A stretch of 64,000 nucleotides of DNA from Adenophora triphylla var. japonica (Eukaryota > Streptophyta > Magnoliopsida > Asterales > Campanulaceae): positions 248,001 through 312,000 of the forward strand of contig JAFEMH010002457.1 in NCBI GenBank assembly GCA_022495995.1, in the 5' to 3' direction. The position numbers and the translations under genes are program-made. A model generated the notes under the pieces. That model made no database searches and was not told the DNA's origin. It was given only the letters and a program-made list of their open reading frames with translations. Shown here one piece after another: positions 1 through 11,608 of the stretch (positions are counted from its first letter, which is position 1; each line of letters opens with the position of its first letter).

Positions 1-3000
1 TTGCCCGTGGATTTGGTAGAGTTACCAATCCGGGACTTTGATGTTATCTTAGGCATGGATTGGTTAAGCAATTGTCATGCCTTGGTGGATTGTCGCAAGA
101 AGCGCGTCACCTTTTCTATGCCTAATGTGCCTGTATTTGTCTTTGACGCTGATAAATCATTGTTTGGCATAAATGTGATATCTGCATTGAAAGCTAGGAA
201 GTTGTTGTCAAAGGGGTGTGAGGGTTATTTGGCTTATGCGGTCGATGTTCGTAAGAAATCCCCCGAGCTGTCCCAAGTACCTATTGTGAATGAATTCAGT
301 GACGTGTTTTCAACTGAATATGCTATGCCCCCTGATAGAGAAATAGAGTTTTGTATTGATCTTGTACCTGGTACCTCACCCATTTCTAAGACTCCGTATA
401 GAATGGCTCCAGCGGAACTTAAAGAATTGAAAGTACAGTTGCAAGAACTTCTTGATCGGGGTTTCATTCGTCCTAGTGTATCACCTTGGGGAGCGCCAGT
501 ATTATTTGTTAGAAAGAAGGATGGTACGCTACGATTGTGCATTGATTACAGGTTGTTGAACCAATCCACTGTTAAGAACAAATATCCGTTGCCTCACATT
601 GATGACCATTTCGATCAACTACAAGGTTCGGTTATCTACTCCAAGTTGGATTTGCGTAGTGGTTATCACCAGTTGAAGATTAGAGCGGAGGATATCCCTA
701 AAACTGCATTCAGAACTAGGTATGGACACTATGAATTTCTTGTGATGCCTTTTGGATTGACAAACGCCCCAGCTGTGTTTATGGACTTGATGAATCGAAT
801 CTTCAAACCTTATCTTGATAATTTTGTGGTGGTTTTCATCGATGACATTTTGGTATACTCTAAATCACGGGAGGAGCATGAGGAGCATTTGAGAATCGTC
901 TTGTCCTTCCTTCGGGAGAAACAATTGTTTTCTAAATTCAACAAATGTGAGTTTTGGCTTGAGAGGATTTCTTTTCTTGGCCATGTGGTATCACGTGATG
1001 GAATTACCGTAGATCCTGTGAAGATTGAGGCAATAGTCAACTGGAAGCCGCCGTCTACAGTGACAGAGGTTCGCAGTTTCCTTGGCCTAGCGGGATATTA
1101 TCGGAGGTTTATTGAGGGCTTTTCACGGATTGCAACGCCATTGACTCGTTTGACTAGGAAGGAGGTTCCTTTTGTGTGGGATGAGAAGTGTGAGGCTAGT
1201 TTTAATGAATTAAAGAGGAGATTGACTTCGGCTCCGATCCTTACCTTGCCAGATGGATGCGAGGATTTTGTCATTTATAGTGATGCTTCTAAAGAGGGAT
1301 TGGGGTGTGTTTTGATGCAAAGGGGAAAGGTCATTGCGTATGCTTCACGGAAACTATCACCAGCAGAGCAAAATTATCCCACTCACGACATGGAGTTAGC
1401 AGCTATTGTATTTGCCTTACACAAGTGGAAACATTATTTATATGGAGCTAAATTTGAGATATTCACGGATCATAAAAGTTTGAAGTACTTATTCACCCAG
1501 AAGGAGCTCAACAACAGACAGAGGCGATGGTTGGAGCTCCTGAAGGATTATGATTGTACCATCTCGTATCACCCGGGGAAAGCGAATGTAGTAGCGGATG
1601 CTATTAGCCGTAAGGCCCATCTCTCATCTTTGAGATCTCGAGAAGTGAAGAGTCATATGTTGTTTGCGAATGTGAGAGCCATTCCAACTCTTTACGGGGA
1701 TCTTTTGGAAGCTCAACAGAAGGATGAGGAATTGAAGAAAATCCGAGAAAAGTTGCAAGATGGAAAAGCAAGTGAATTTTTAGTGAATAAAGAGGGGATT
1801 TTAACTTTCAGGGGTCGAATTTGTGTTCCTTCATCTCCGGAGATTAAAAGACAAGTGTTAGAAGAGGGTCACAAATCCAAGTTTGCCGTTCACCCCGGGA
1901 GCACAAAAATGTATCAAGATTTAAAGAGAGGATATTGGTGGAATGGAATGAAAAAGGAAATTGCCGAGTTCGTGTCCAAGTGTTTAACGTGTCAACAGAT
2001 TAAAGCGGAGCATCAACGACCTGCGGGATTGCTACAACCATTGGAAATTCCGGAGTGGAAATGGGAAGGCATTTCGATGGATTTTGTTACGGGATTGCCT
2101 CCTACACCTAAGAAGATGGACGCAATATGGGTAATCATAGATCGGTTAACTAAGTCTGCACATTTCCTACCTATGTCAATCAAGTATTCTTTAGAGAAGT
2201 TGGCTCAGTTGTACATCCGAGAGATAGTGAGATTACATGGAGTACCGATTACCATCGTGTCGGATAGAGATCCACGGTTTACCTCCCGGTTTTGGAGAGC
2301 ATTACATGAAGCACTGGGGTCAAAGTTGAGTTTCAGTACCGCTTTTCATCCTCAGACCGATGGACAAACGGAGAGAACGATTCAGATCCTCGAGGATATG
2401 CTTCAAGCATGTGTTATGGATTTTCAAGCATCTTGGGAAGATCATCTACCTCTTGTGGAGTTCGCCTACAATAACAGTTATCAGTCCAGTATAGAGATGG
2501 CACCTTATGAGGCTTTGTACGGAAGGAAATGTCGGTCTCCAATCTGTTGGGATGAAGTTGGCGAGGCAAGACTTTGGGGTCCGGACTTGGTGAGAGATTC
2601 AACTGAGAAGATAAAGGTGATTAGAGATAGGCTAAAGATAGCTCAAAGTCGACAGAAGAGTTATGCAGATACGAGAAGAAGGGAATTATCATTTCAAGTG
2701 GGAGACTTCGTATTTTTGAAGATTTCGCCGAGAACGGGAATCAAAAGGTTTGGGAATAAAGGGAAACTAGCACCGAGATTCATTGGGCCATTTGAGATTC
2801 TAGAGAGGGTGGGTGAGTTAGCATACCGCTTGGCTCTCCCTCCATCTTTATCTTCACTTCATGACATATTTCATGTGTCCATGCTACGGAAGTATTGTTA
2901 TGACCCTTCGCATATATTGAGTTCACCTCCCGAGGATGTTAGAGCGGATATGACCTACGTTGAAGTTCCATTGAGAATTTTGGAGCGACAAGTTAAGGAG

Positions 3001-3129
3001 TTGCGTACCAAGAGCATTCCCGTGGTTAAGGTTTTATGGAAGAATCACACGATAGAGGAAGCTACGTGGGAATTGGAATCGGAAATGAAGGAGAAGTATC
3101 CAAGTCTCTTTGAACATACCGGTAAGTAA
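1..3129 (+). CDS. pol: Pol polyprotein of chromovirus A (PR end-RT-RH-IN-chromodomain), 5' partial
   Basis: A 1042-residue open frame, cut at the left by the window edge, with no internal stop. It begins with the C-terminal part of protease (DVILGMDWL). RT carries the catalytic FIDD, with the two Asp at residues 281-282. RNase H follows, with its first catalytic Asp in IYSDAS at residue 428. Integrase has a zinc-binding pair of His at about 624 and 631 with CLTC at 661-664. The DDE residues are D694, D755 and E791, and the last two are separated by exactly 35 residues. A GPF segment follows, and the last 55 residues or so form a chromodomain (VKVLW, ATWE), which in chromoviruses directs integration to histone-marked heterochromatin. 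The frame looks functional as far as seen. Frame and domain order are seen; function is from the family. Confidence 0.95.
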   Translation: MPVDLVELPIRDFDVILGMDWLSNCHALVDCRKKRVTFSMPNVPVFVFDADKSLFGINVISALKARKLLSKGCEGYLAYAVDVRKKSPELSQVPIVNEFSDVFSTEYAMPPDREIEFCIDLVPGTSPISKTPYRMAPAELKELKVQLQELLDRGFIRPSVSPWGAPVLFVRKKDGTLRLCIDYRLLNQSTVKNKYPLPHIDDHFDQLQGSVIYSKLDLRSGYHQLKIRAEDIPKTAFRTRYGHYEFLVMPFGLTNAPAVFMDLMNRIFKPYLDNFVVVFIDDILVYSKSREEHEEHLRIVLSFLREKQLFSKFNKCEFWLERISFLGHVVSRDGITVDPVKIEAIVNWKPPSTVTEVRSFLGLAGYYRRFIEGFSRIATPLTRLTRKEVPFVWDEKCEASFNELKRRLTSAPILTLPDGCEDFVIYSDASKEGLGCVLMQRGKVIAYASRKLSPAEQNYPTHDMELAAIVFALHKWKHYLYGAKFEIFTDHKSLKYLFTQKELNNRQRRWLELLKDYDCTISYHPGKANVVADAISRKAHLSSLRSREVKSHMLFANVRAIPTLYGDLLEAQQKDEELKKIREKLQDGKASEFLVNKEGILTFRGRICVPSSPEIKRQVLEEGHKSKFAVHPGSTKMYQDLKRGYWWNGMKKEIAEFVSKCLTCQQIKAEHQRPAGLLQPLEIPEWKWEGISMDFVTGLPPTPKKMDAIWVIIDRLTKSAHFLPMSIKYSLEKLAQLYIREIVRLHGVPITIVSDRDPRFTSRFWRALHEALGSKLSFSTAFHPQTDGQTERTIQILEDMLQACVMDFQASWEDHLPLVEFAYNNSYQSSIEMAPYEALYGRKCRSPICWDEVGEARLWGPDLVRDSTEKIKVIRDRLKIAQSRQKSYADTRRRELSFQVGDFVFLKISPRTGIKRFGNKGKLAPRFIGPFEILERVGELAYRLALPPSLSSLHDIFHVSMLRKYCYDPSHILSSPPEDVRADMTYVEVPLRILERQVKELRTKSIPVVKVLWKNHTIEEATWELESEMKEKYPSLFEHTGK

Positions 3130-3156
3130 AAGTCAAATTCGGGACGAATTTGGTTT

Positions 3157-3169
3157 AAGGGGGAGTGAG
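3157..3169 (+). other. Polypurine tract of element A
   Basis: The purine run AAGGGGGAGTGAG lies directly before the LTR start TGTCACGACCC. This is the expected primer site for plus-strand DNA synthesis. It follows the pol stop by about 28 bases. Confidence 0.85.
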
Positions 3170-5594
3170 TGTCACGACCCCAACTCTAGGCACTGTTTAG
3201 GCATGTGGAGCACGTGGGAAGGGGGATTTCACTTTATTTTATATGATGCATTTCATGATCTTTGAAGTATTATGTGATTATTGTGTGATAATTTCATGGC
3301 TTATGTGTTTATGAAGTTTAAAATTTCATTTGGGAATATTATGTCTAATGGAATTAATGTAGGAGAATGTCCTAAGGGTATTTTAAAATGGAAGGAATTA
3401 GGAAAGTAGTAGGGGCTTTAGAGCAATTATAACTTTGGGGGTTTAATTGTAGCCTTGGATTAATTGGAGGGGACTTAGTGAAAAGGGGTGAAGCTTATCC
3501 TTTTAATGAAGCCTCTTCCTTAATTTAATTTTATTTCCTTAACTTCCATCAACTTCTTACTTCTTCCTCCAGCCAAGAACAATTCCAAACCCTAGAGATC
3601 TTCTAAAAATTCTAGGAAATTCTCTGTTGCTCCGTTTTCCAAAGTAATTGCGGATTATTGATCACGGCGACGAGTAGTGTTCATCTATCCGGAGAAAGCT
3701 TCTTGTTCTTTTCATATTTTTCCAAGTAAGTTATTATGGTCTTCCTTTCTATGTTGAGCATATGAATTTAATTCAAGTGAAATTGTGTTATAAACTATCT
3801 TTGGAACTGATTTTTCTAAATTGCTTGGCTTGGAAGTGGTTAGAGAAGGTTTGGGAGAAGAACTTGAAAAAGGGTAATGAAATAGTGCATTAGTGGTATG
3901 TTAGAGGGTGTATAGATGTTCTATGGCATGATTTGATTGTGTTGATGTGTTAAAATTGGTATATGAACTAGTTTTGGTCTGATTGGAAGTGTTATTGGTC
4001 TTGGAAAAACAGAGTAAGGTGAGAAAATGGGACTTGGTGGGAACAGTTACGGATGTCTGCGATCCGGTGTCTGATTTTGGTCTTGGCACGAGTCGTGCCA
4101 AGGAGCACGAGTCGTGCCCTTGTGCCACTCGTGAGCACGAGTCGTGAAGAATAGCTCAAGTCATTCTGAGTAGCTTGTGGGAAAAGGCATGAGTCGTGCC
4201 ATATGGCACGAGTCGTGCCCTACATCAGAAATTATGAATTAACTTGTAAAGCTTATAATCATATGCAACTTAGAAAATGATTGAACCTTTGCAGCGTAGG
4301 ATGAATTAGAATACTTTAGCTATATAATGAGGTCTCACGTAGTAAAGATGAAATTGGGGAAGTAGTCTAAATATCACATGGAACCGGGTTGAAAGTCATT
4401 CTTGTTTAAGAGCCAAAGTTTATAGAAACTTGGTACTTGATTATGGAAATTGAAAAGGAAGTCATGAAATAGGATATGGTGAACGCGTAGAGTTAGTTGT
4501 ATATTGTTATACTCCTACGTGATTACTTTGGAATGGTTATATGTTAAAATGGTGCGTGAAATAATTGTTGCACGACATCATTTGTTTGATCATGAGCATA
4601 CGTGTTATTGTTGATTATGGTAATTCAATAGTGAATATAGATATGTGACACTATTTGGAGATAGAACATGAGTAATCATACCATTTTATATGTTGTTATC
4701 CCTATGTGTGGATTTAATTTCAAGTAACTGTTACGTGCTTGAATGTGAATGTGTTCAATATCAGCTGATATTTCGGGGGTATAATGGAATACGACCACTT
4801 ATGAGAAGTTGTAACATAAGGTGCTCGGGTTTCATTATACCTGTGTCCATTTCCACCCCACTGCGGCCACAGTTTGGGGCTCAGTTACTATGAATATGCC
4901 TAAGCAGTTCATAGGATACTAATACCTTACATGGTTCCCTGGAAAATGGGTCTTGTAAGGCGTGAATAGGCTTAAGCCGTTCACAAGAAAATGGGTTTCA
5001 TTCCGAGAAAGTACGACTGCTTATTCAGACGGGAAAAAGGTAAGATCAGGTAACGTAATGTGTTAATCTGTGCTAAATATGATGTTGAACAACTTGTTTA
5101 CGTGTTGCATCTATTTGGCATCTTGCTGCATACATAATAGCTTACTGAGATTCTTTCTCACCCCGTCTCCCTTTAATTTTTTTAGATCCCGCTGAGACAG
5201 GAGGTCAGGACCGGTGAGGCCGGGGCTCAGTTGGCTCGTCTTTTGGTTGTCAGGGTACGTTTTGCTAGGAGGGTTAGGTTGGTTGATGTATTCTTTTGGG
5301 GAAAGTTGTAAATAACTTTTATAAATGTTTTCAAGTTATGGTTTGTAAATTAATGTGGTATGGTTGTAAAGGTGATAGTTAAAGCCTTTCTTTTGTTGTG
5401 AAATGAATGAAGGCAAGTTAATATCTTGAACAGGTTTCTTAACATTTTATTTAGAGCAGTCATGCCAAAATTTTATTAAAACATCATTTGGTTTGAAATG
5501 ATTTTTTAAAAAGGGTTCTTCTAAGTCGAGTCGGGTTGGGGACCCTACCATCGGGGCACAAGTTTATAGGTCCCGAGGTTGGGAAGGCCCCACA
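3170..5594 (+). repeat. 3' LTR of element A
   Basis: The LTR starts with TGTCACGACCC right after the polypurine tract and is taken to end with CCCCACA at 5594, about 2.4 kb, a usual Tekay length. The end is inferred from the TGT/ACA pairing and from the switch to gag-like sequence of element B. The partner LTR is outside the window, so the boundary cannot be proved here. There is no credible gene in it. It holds a cluster of 15-bp palindromes at 4085-4219. Confidence 0.75.
4085..4219. repeat. Cluster of GGCACGAGTCGTGCC palindromes in the LTR of A
   Basis: Two perfect copies of the 15-bp palindrome GGCACGAGTCGTGCC lie at 4085-4099 and 4205-4219. Shortened or one-base variants lie at 4105-4117, 4135-4146 and 4186-4200. 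The arms GGCACGA and TCGTGCC pair perfectly around one base. Such a cluster in an LTR could be a protein-binding array or a source of hairpins; no function is known to me. Confidence 0.75.
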
Positions 5595-6090
5595 GCGAGT
5601 CCCAAGACATGATCAGGAATGATTCTCCCAAAAAGCAGAAGAAGAAGTCTTCTCAACAGAAACTGAGAGAAAGATATGAAGCTGGAGACACCAGCGTGGG
5701 TGCACTCGGAGAGCCATCTGGGAAGTTCGATTACTACGTACTCTACTCTAGCCGGTCCTCCCTTCTTCCAGGCCACGCAGCTTTAGAGCAGACAAGGGTG
5801 GGAAAGCCGAAAAATCCTGCTGACACCAAAGTTCAGGCCTCAGGACACCGGAATACCTCAAATCTTGACAACCTCATCGCCAGCCAGAAGCCTAACCCCC
5901 CGCGGGATCAGCCCAGGTTCAATTTGCCCAACTTCAGGGCACAAGCCGGCAAAGGAAAGTCAAAGTCAACTTGGCACTCGCACTCAATCAACGTGCTGAC
6001 CAAGGGCGGCCACCGTCACAAGCAGCCTCAACACAAGCCCGAGGCACCGCCAAAAGCTTTACCTCGCAAGAGGAAGACAGGAAACGAATG
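5595..6090 (+). pseudogene. gag: Element B: gag C-terminal fragment between Cys-rich motif and PR1
   Basis: The open frame from 5595 to 6090 aligns with residues of the D polyprotein just after its CDC-x2-C motif. Shared blocks are SSQQKLRERYEAGDTSVG, GEPSGKFDYYVLYS and SINVLTKGG. The region is basic (QKKKSSQQ, PRKRKTG). It is cut on the left by the A LTR and on the right by the LTR of C. The frame seems to continue after 6090 only because it reads into C. The next B codons are found at 30897, in PR1. Its role in Gag is not known to me. Confidence 0.8.
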
Positions 6091-7333
6091 TGATAGGTTG
6101 TTTTTAGCGTTGGTAATTCCTCAAATTTTTCGAATATTTTATAGCAATTTGGTTACATTTTGTGTTTATATTAGTTAAATTGCTATATTTTGTAATATTG
6201 AGGAACATTGTAATAGGAGAGATTATTATTGGTATTTTATTGTAATATGAGGTAGACCTCTTTTGGAGATGCCAAGGAAGCCAAAAAGTCAACAAGTCAA
6301 CTGAAGGTTCAAGGACCAAGCTGCAATTTTCAGAAGTTCAATGACCAGAATGAAGTTATGGAAAAGTGGATGACCAAAGAGAATAAAAGAGATTGGGAAA
6401 CTTAATGTTCAGCACGTGGGTGAAGACCAAGGAGGCGTGTGTTGACCGACGAGTTGACCGGCTGGAGATGTTTAATATTATTTATTTTCTTTTTTTCCTT
6501 TTTCCATTATTAATTAGATTAGGTTTATGGCTTGGTAGAGAGTATATATACTCTTTTTAACAATACTTTTAGGATGATCTATTTTCCTTAGTTTTTCCTA
6601 GAACAATATTCAAGTTTTGAATCTCCATGGGAAGGCTAAACTCATTGCTTTGGATTGTAACTTTTGAACCATATTGAATATCAATTGAGGTTTGTTTTCT
6701 TTCTATTATTTTTCCCTAATTGCAATTTTGCTTGTTCTTAATTCAAATCTTTTTCTAGGGTTTTGAGAAATTGATCAATCTCTTAATCCTTTTGATTGAT
6801 TATTGCTAGATCTCCCTTTTATCGTGTCGGACTAGGGTTGTCATTGTAGCACCTTCGTTATTCATGTATGTGTCATCTTGAATGGTGATTAAAGTAAAAT
6901 TGGCTTTAATTCTATTTGAAATAGTAATAGATTAATTTCTTGATCTTAATCTCTTAAAACTTTCATCAATTAATACTTTGAATCTTGACCGTGTCGGCTA
7001 GGTTTTGGTATCAATTAGGATTATTAGTTGAGCGTGTCGCCGCTAGTAATTATTAACAAAGAAGAGATAGGAATTTTATATCTCGTGATCAAGTAATTAG
7101 GGGAAAGAAAGAAAGAATCATTCCGATGATATTGATTGATAGACGGTGATAATTTTGCATGTCCAAGGTGTTCTTTTTCATTATTTTTTATAACTTAGTT
7201 TTTAATTCCCGTCTTAGGATTTTAATTCAAAAACAAACAAAACCCCCCATTTGTGTGTGTGACGAGCTCGTTTGCAATACCGTTCTTCAGTGGTTCGACC
7301 CTGAACTTACCTTTGCTACATTCTTGTGGCCGA
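6091..7333 (+). repeat. 5' LTR of element C
   Basis: It starts TGATAGG and matches 8304-9486 plus 30798-30856 almost base for base. The shared sequence stops after GTGGCCGA at 7333. The second copy continues about 40 bp further to an ACCA end, so this copy may have lost about 30 bp near its 3' end. A TATA box lies at 6543-6550 in a palindromic setting (AGAGTATATATACTCT). There is no coding sequence. Confidence 0.8.
6288..6459. promoter_or_regulatory. W-box cluster in LTR of element C
   Basis: Two GTCAAC motifs (6288-6293, 6296-6301) and two TTGACC motifs (6442-6447, 6454-6459) lie 80 to 260 bp before the TATA box. TTGAC cores are known binding sites of plant WRKY factors. The same four sites occur in the second LTR near 8500-8514 and 8655-8675. 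Stress-responsive LTR transcription is an inference. Confidence 0.5.
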
Positions 7334-8290
7334 CACCAAGCCTTTGAAAAATCGACCACTATTTAAGATTGGTGAAAAGCTTCTGTTCCTTGAGCTCGCC
7401 ACAGGTGTGTACATCTTCTTCATTGGTTGATACTACATTGCTTTGGGGAAAAACCATTACTTTGTATACCTTTTCGTTCAATCTTTTGCCTTCTTAGTCA
7501 TGGGCCAGATTGGTTCCCATCGCCTCATTAGTCCCGGAAGGTATCCCTACCCCTTTCTTATTTATTTTGTAGTAATGCATTTGGGACTATGCATTGTTTA
7601 GTGAGGGGGTGGGGTACCTACATTTTGTTGTATATAGTCGCTTTCTTATTTAAAAAAAAATGAAATGAAAAAAAAGAGAAAAAAAATGAAATGAAAAAAA
7701 AAATAAAAAAAAAATAAAAATAAAATTGAGAGGCTAAGTGAAAACTCGAAAGGGCACTTAGGTAAAAGGTGAGAATTGAATATTTAATATCATTTGTAAT
7801 CACCAGTGTTGGTTGACATAAGGAAGGTTTGAAGTGAAGGGTAGGATCATTATTGGAGTAGGAGGATCGGTTTAGAGGAGATATGCTAGAAATCCTCATT
7901 CGTTCTGGAGCAATAAGGGGTGTAGGAGTTTTCCATGAGGTAGTTGTGAGGGATTACCACCCGAACAAACTTTTTATTTGAGGGATGATGTAGTGTGAGC
8001 CAAGCGTGGGGGAAACATAGGACATATTTAGTTTCCCTTGGTTTTTGTGTGTGGGCCTTAGTTTGGATGTTCCTTTTACATATTTGGAGTTGGAATCAAG
8101 CTAAGGTCATAATTACCAATTTTTGTGGAGTAATAAGGAGCGGAGTTTCATTCCCCTAATGTGTTATGTTGATATCATTGAGTTTGACGGTTTAGAGGAG
8201 TTAGGGAAATCATTTTCCCCTCGCGCGCCTTTTTTAGACCTGGAGTTAGCGAAGAATTAGAAATTTACTCAGGGACGAGTAAAAGTCTAA
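7334..8290. other. Remnant internal region of element C, no gene
   Basis: About 960 bp lie between the C LTRs. I see no long open frame, no recognisable gag or pol motif and no good primer-binding site after the first LTR. An A-rich tract occupies 7652-7725. The last part reads like the 3' untranslated region of an Athila-type element (GATGTAGTGTGAGCCAAGC and the purine tract at the end). Most of the internal region appears deleted. Confidence 0.65.
7652..7725. repeat. A-rich low-complexity tract
   Basis: Poly-A runs are interrupted by TGAAATG and single T or G. The long minus-strand open frame across it is rich in Phe and Ser and is an artefact of composition. Confidence 0.9.
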
Positions 8291-8303
8291 GTGTGGGGGA
8301 ATT
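8291..8303 (+). other. Polypurine tract of element C
   Basis: GTGTGGGGGAATT directly precedes the second TGATAGG LTR start, as in Athila-type elements. Confidence 0.7.
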
Positions 8304-9486
8304 TGATAGGTTGTTTTTAGCGTTGGTAATTTCTCGATTTTTCCGGATATTTTATAGCAATTTGGTTACATTTTGTGTTTATATTAGTTAAATTGCTATA
8401 TTTTGTAATATTGAGGAACATTGTAATATGAGAGATTATTATTGGTATTTTATTGTAATATGAGGTAGACCTCTTTTGGAGATGCCAAGGAAGCCAAAAA
8501 GTCAACAAGTCAACTGAAGGTTCAGGGACCAAGCTGCAATTTTCAGAAGTTCAATGATCAGAATGAAGTTATGGAAAAGTGGATGACCAAAGAGAATAAA
8601 AGAGATTGGGAAACTTAATGTTCAGCACGTGGGTGAAGACCAAGGAGGCGTGTGTTGACCGACGAGTTGACCGACTGGAGATGTTTAATATTATTTATTT
8701 TCTTTTTTTCCTTTTTCCATTATTAATTAGATTAGGTTTTTGGCTTGGTAGAGAGTATATATACTCTTTTTAACAATATTTTTAGGATGATCTATTTTCC
8801 TTAGTTTTTCCTAAAACAATATTCAAGTTTTGAATCTCCATGGAAGGCAAAACTCATTGCTTTGGATTGTAACTTTTGAACCATCTTGAATATCAATTGA
8901 TGTTTGTTTTCTTTCTATTATTTTTCCCTAATTGCAATTTTGCTTGTTCTTAATTCAAATCTTTTTCTAGGGTTTTGAGAAATTGATCAATCTCTTAATC
9001 CTTTTGATTGAATATTTCTAGATCTCCCTTTTATCGTGTCGGACTAGGGTTGTCATTGTAGCACCTTCGTTATTCATGTATGTGTCATCTTGAATGGTGA
9101 TTAAAGTAAAATTGACTTTATTTCTATTTGAAATAGTAATAGATTAATTTCTTGATCTTAATCTCTTAAAACTTTCATCAATTAATACTTTGAATCTTGA
9201 CCGTGTCGGCTAGGTTTTGGTATCAATTAGGATTATTAGTTGAGCGTGTCGCCGCTAGTAATTATTAACAAAGAAGAGATAGGAATTTTATATCTCGTGA
9301 TCAAGTAATTAGGGGAAAGAAAGAAAGAATCATTTCGGTGATATTGATTGATAGACGGTGATAATGTTGCATGTCCAAGGTGTTCTTTTTCGTTATAATT
9401 TATAACTTAGTTTTTAATTTCCGTCTTAGGATTTTAATTCAAAAACAAACAAAACCCCCCATTTGTGTGTGTGACGAGTTCGTTTG
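8304..9486 (+). repeat. 3' LTR of element C, left part (interrupted by D)
   Basis: It matches 6091-7276 of the first LTR, with TATA at about 8757-8764. It breaks after GTTTG at 9486, exactly where the LTR of D begins. The remaining 3' part is at 30798-30896. Confidence 0.85.
9482..9486. other. Target site duplication of element D (copy 1; copy 2 at 30793-30797)
   Basis: GTTTG stands directly before the 5' LTR of D and again directly after its 3' LTR at 30793-30797. In the intact first LTR of C the same site reads CTCGTTTGCAATACC, uninterrupted. That proves the insertion point inside the LTR of C. Confidence 0.93.
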
Positions 9487-9974
9487 TGTAAGTACCCAAA
9501 TCCGGATCGTCCAAATCCGTCAGAAAGTTAACCGAAATCCGTTAACTGGCCCGCTCCAGGTTAACCGGAACTCGTTAAACTCTCCGTTGCTGTGCCAACG
9601 AGACATCCCGGATCGCCCGTGCATCCCGACGTCGAACCGTACTTAGCACGTGTCATCTCACGTAAAAGTATGGCTTTCCTGAAAACGCATTTTCCGCACT
9701 TTCCGGGCGTTTCGGACATTTCCTGACTGTTATTTTAAAAAACGGACAAAACCGGGACCGGGGGACAAAATCCCACATGGCTGGTGACTCAGAGGGGCAC
9801 GTGGCAGCCATGCCACCTCCCTCTAGTCACCCTTCAATCAAATTCAAAGGGAAAAGACCAAAATACCCCTGATTTGCAAGCCAAGTCCTACGGACTCACT
9901 GTGCACATTTTCTGAAATTGCCAGCAAGTCCTTCAAATTCTCAAAATACCACAAAACCCCCTGGATTCAGGCCA

Positions 9975-10015
9975 AGTCCGTCCGGACTCCTACTGCAATT
10001 TTCACCCTATAAATA
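9975..10015 (+). promoter_or_regulatory. Palindrome plus TATA box in U3 of D
   Basis: The palindrome AGTCCGTCCGGACT at 9975-9988 sits about 20 bp before TATAAATA at 10008-10015. A second copy lies 91 bp further up at 9884. The same arrangement is found in the D 3' LTR (29086-29099, 29178-29191, TATA 29211-29218) and in the B LTR (63479-63492, 63571-63584, TATA 63602-63609). Confidence 0.7.
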
Positions 10016-10473
10016 GAAGTTGCTGTCAAAGGCAAAGAGACAGAAAATTTACTCCCAAAAATCACCACCCCCACGGCCTAAGCAGTTTTTACCCCTCCCG
10101 AGCTCCCGTTCTGTCTCGATTCGCGTGAAACCTTCGTATTTCGATCAAATACGCCCCTTACAACTTCGAAACAACCTTTCGAATCACTTTCCGTGTCCCG
10201 TACACACCTCCCGAGCCAAAGGAGTCAACCCTAGCCATAGGTATAACTCCCTCTCTCTAAATCTCCCGTTCCGTCTCGGTTTACGCGCCAGTCGCTATAA
10301 CCGTTTCGAACGTCGTTATCAAAATGTAGACGCCTCCGTCTAACGGGGTCCGATACGTTTTAGCCCCTCGATCCTCTTCTCTTTCCGTAAGAGAAGTAAT
10401 CACGGGTTAAAACGGCGTTCCGACCCCGTTCCGTTTACTTTTTATGTCATTTACCATTCCGGATCGATCGATC

Positions 10474-10620
10474 CGTTGATCGTCATTTACAATTCCGAGC
10501 CGTTTGGCCTCGTTGATCGTCATTTACAATTTCGAGCCGTTTGGCCTCGTTGATCGTCATTTACAATTCCGAGCCGTTTGGCCTCGTTGATCGTCATTTA
10601 CGAATCCGGATCGTTTGATT
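10474..10620. repeat. 37-bp tandem repeat in R/U5 of D
   Basis: Three full copies start at 10474, 10511 and 10548 and a diverged partial copy follows at 10585. Each unit holds CGAGCCGTTTGGCCTCG, which can fold on itself. The same block recurs in the 3' LTR. Confidence 0.85.
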
Positions 10621-10984
10621 CCGTTGATACCGCACTTTAAATACTGTCATTTACAAAGTCCGATCCGTTTGGATCGTGATAGTATTTACTTTTCAAAGTC
10701 CGAGTCGCAACCCGATTCGTTGATCGCATGTCATTTAATACGCATTTTCCCGTAAAAATCGTTAACAATGTAATGCCCGGTTCAAAACCGGAGTTCGTCC
10801 GTCGAACTCTCTTTCAAAACGAGCAAAATGACGTTCGGCCTCCGAACGCTCATCTTCAAACTCAAAGCTGCCATTTGACACTTAAAATCATTTAATACGC
10901 ATTTTTCCCGTAAAAATCGTTAACAATGACGCGCCCGGTTTAAAAAACCGGAGTTCGACCTTCGAACTCCTTTTCAACTCAAAG

Positions 10985-11172
10985 TCGACGTTTGCCACGC
11001 AAACGCTCATTTCAAACTCAAAACCGACGTTTGCCACGCAAACGCTCATTTCAAACTCCAAACCGACGTTTGCCACGCAAACGCTCATTTCTGTCTCAAA
11101 CCGACGTTTGTCATTCAAACGCTCGTCTTTTCAAAAGTCACCTAATCAACGTTTGTCATTCAAACCAAGATT
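10985..11172. repeat. Hairpin-unit repeat (about 39 bp) in R/U5 of D
   Basis: Successive units carry CGTTTG and CAAACG separated by five bases, so each unit can form a hairpin. Similar inverted pairs precede it: CCGGTT/AACCGG at about 10778 and GGAGTTCGA/TCGAACTCC at about 10950. The run forms a cascade of hairpins in the transcribed part of the LTR. Confidence 0.75.
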
Positions 11173-11591
11173 AAGCTTGTCATTCAAGCCCCCATTTCAA
11201 AAGACACACACACACACACACGATTTCGAGAAAGGTAGAAAGACTCGTCATGCGAGGCGTTTCGGGCGATCTCGTAATACTCTACCCGAAACGTAACTTG
11301 ACCTCCGAACCTAACAATCTCTGGTACAAAAAGCTTTTTACTCGTTTTTGCTGCCAATAAAAATGATCCCTTTTTTCAAAGCCTTTTCCTAAGTTTTTGC
11401 TACCAATAAAAACGACACCTTTTCACAATAGCCGTTTCTCAACGTTTGGGCTCAAAATACAAAAACCGCGTGGCGACTCCTCATTTTGTTCCTTCCCATG
11501 AAGCGAGGTCTCAGACACCAACCCCTCCGCGAAAGACAACCGCCTTTTCCGCGCCCCCCGCCCGCGCGCGAAAAGATCGGGTAATTTCAGT

Positions 11592-11608
11592 TGGCGACTC
11601 CGCTGGGG
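11592..11608 (+). other. Primer-binding site of D
   Basis: TGGCGACTCCGCTGGGG starts two bases after the LTR end. It begins with TGG, complementary to the CCA end of a tRNA. The sequence resembles the tRNA-Arg type site of Ogre elements; the tRNA identity was not checked. An identical 17-mer serves element E at 43566-43582. Confidence 0.85.

Larger units (their letters stand above)
1..5594 (+). mobile_element. Element A: Tekay-type Ty3/gypsy chromovirus, 3' part
   Basis: The window opens inside pol of a chromovirus and shows, in order, the end of protease, RT, RNase H, integrase, a chromodomain, a polypurine tract and a 3' LTR. The domain order PR-RT-RH-IN-CHD and the LTR start TGTCACGACCC are typical of the Tekay/Del lineage. 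The 5' LTR, gag and most of protease lie left of the window. The right edge is placed at 5594 because the LTR would then end in ACA, mirroring TGT at its start, and because from 5595 the sequence aligns with the gag of element D. A therefore seems inserted in the gag of element B; the matching target duplication is off-window. Confidence 0.85.
9487..11589 (+). repeat. 5' LTR of element D
   Basis: It runs from TGTAAGTACCC to AATTTCA, 2103 bp. U3 has two AGTCCG-type palindromes (9884-9896, degenerate here; 9975-9988) and a TATAAATA box at 10008-10015. Downstream of the presumed transcription start it is built of short hairpin-forming repeats (10474-10620, 10985-11172) and an AC dinucleotide run at 11204-11221. 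A copy of the primer-binding sequence lies at 11471-11480. Differences from the 3' LTR cluster in the first 300 bp. Confidence 0.92.

Noticed and set aside
6090..6178. Extension of the B gag frame past 6090.
   Set aside because: The frame reads into the LTR of C; the true continuation of B is at 30897.
7618..7899. Minus-strand Phe-rich open frame in the internal region of C.
   Set aside because: Composition artefact of the A-rich tract; no homology to the known genes here.
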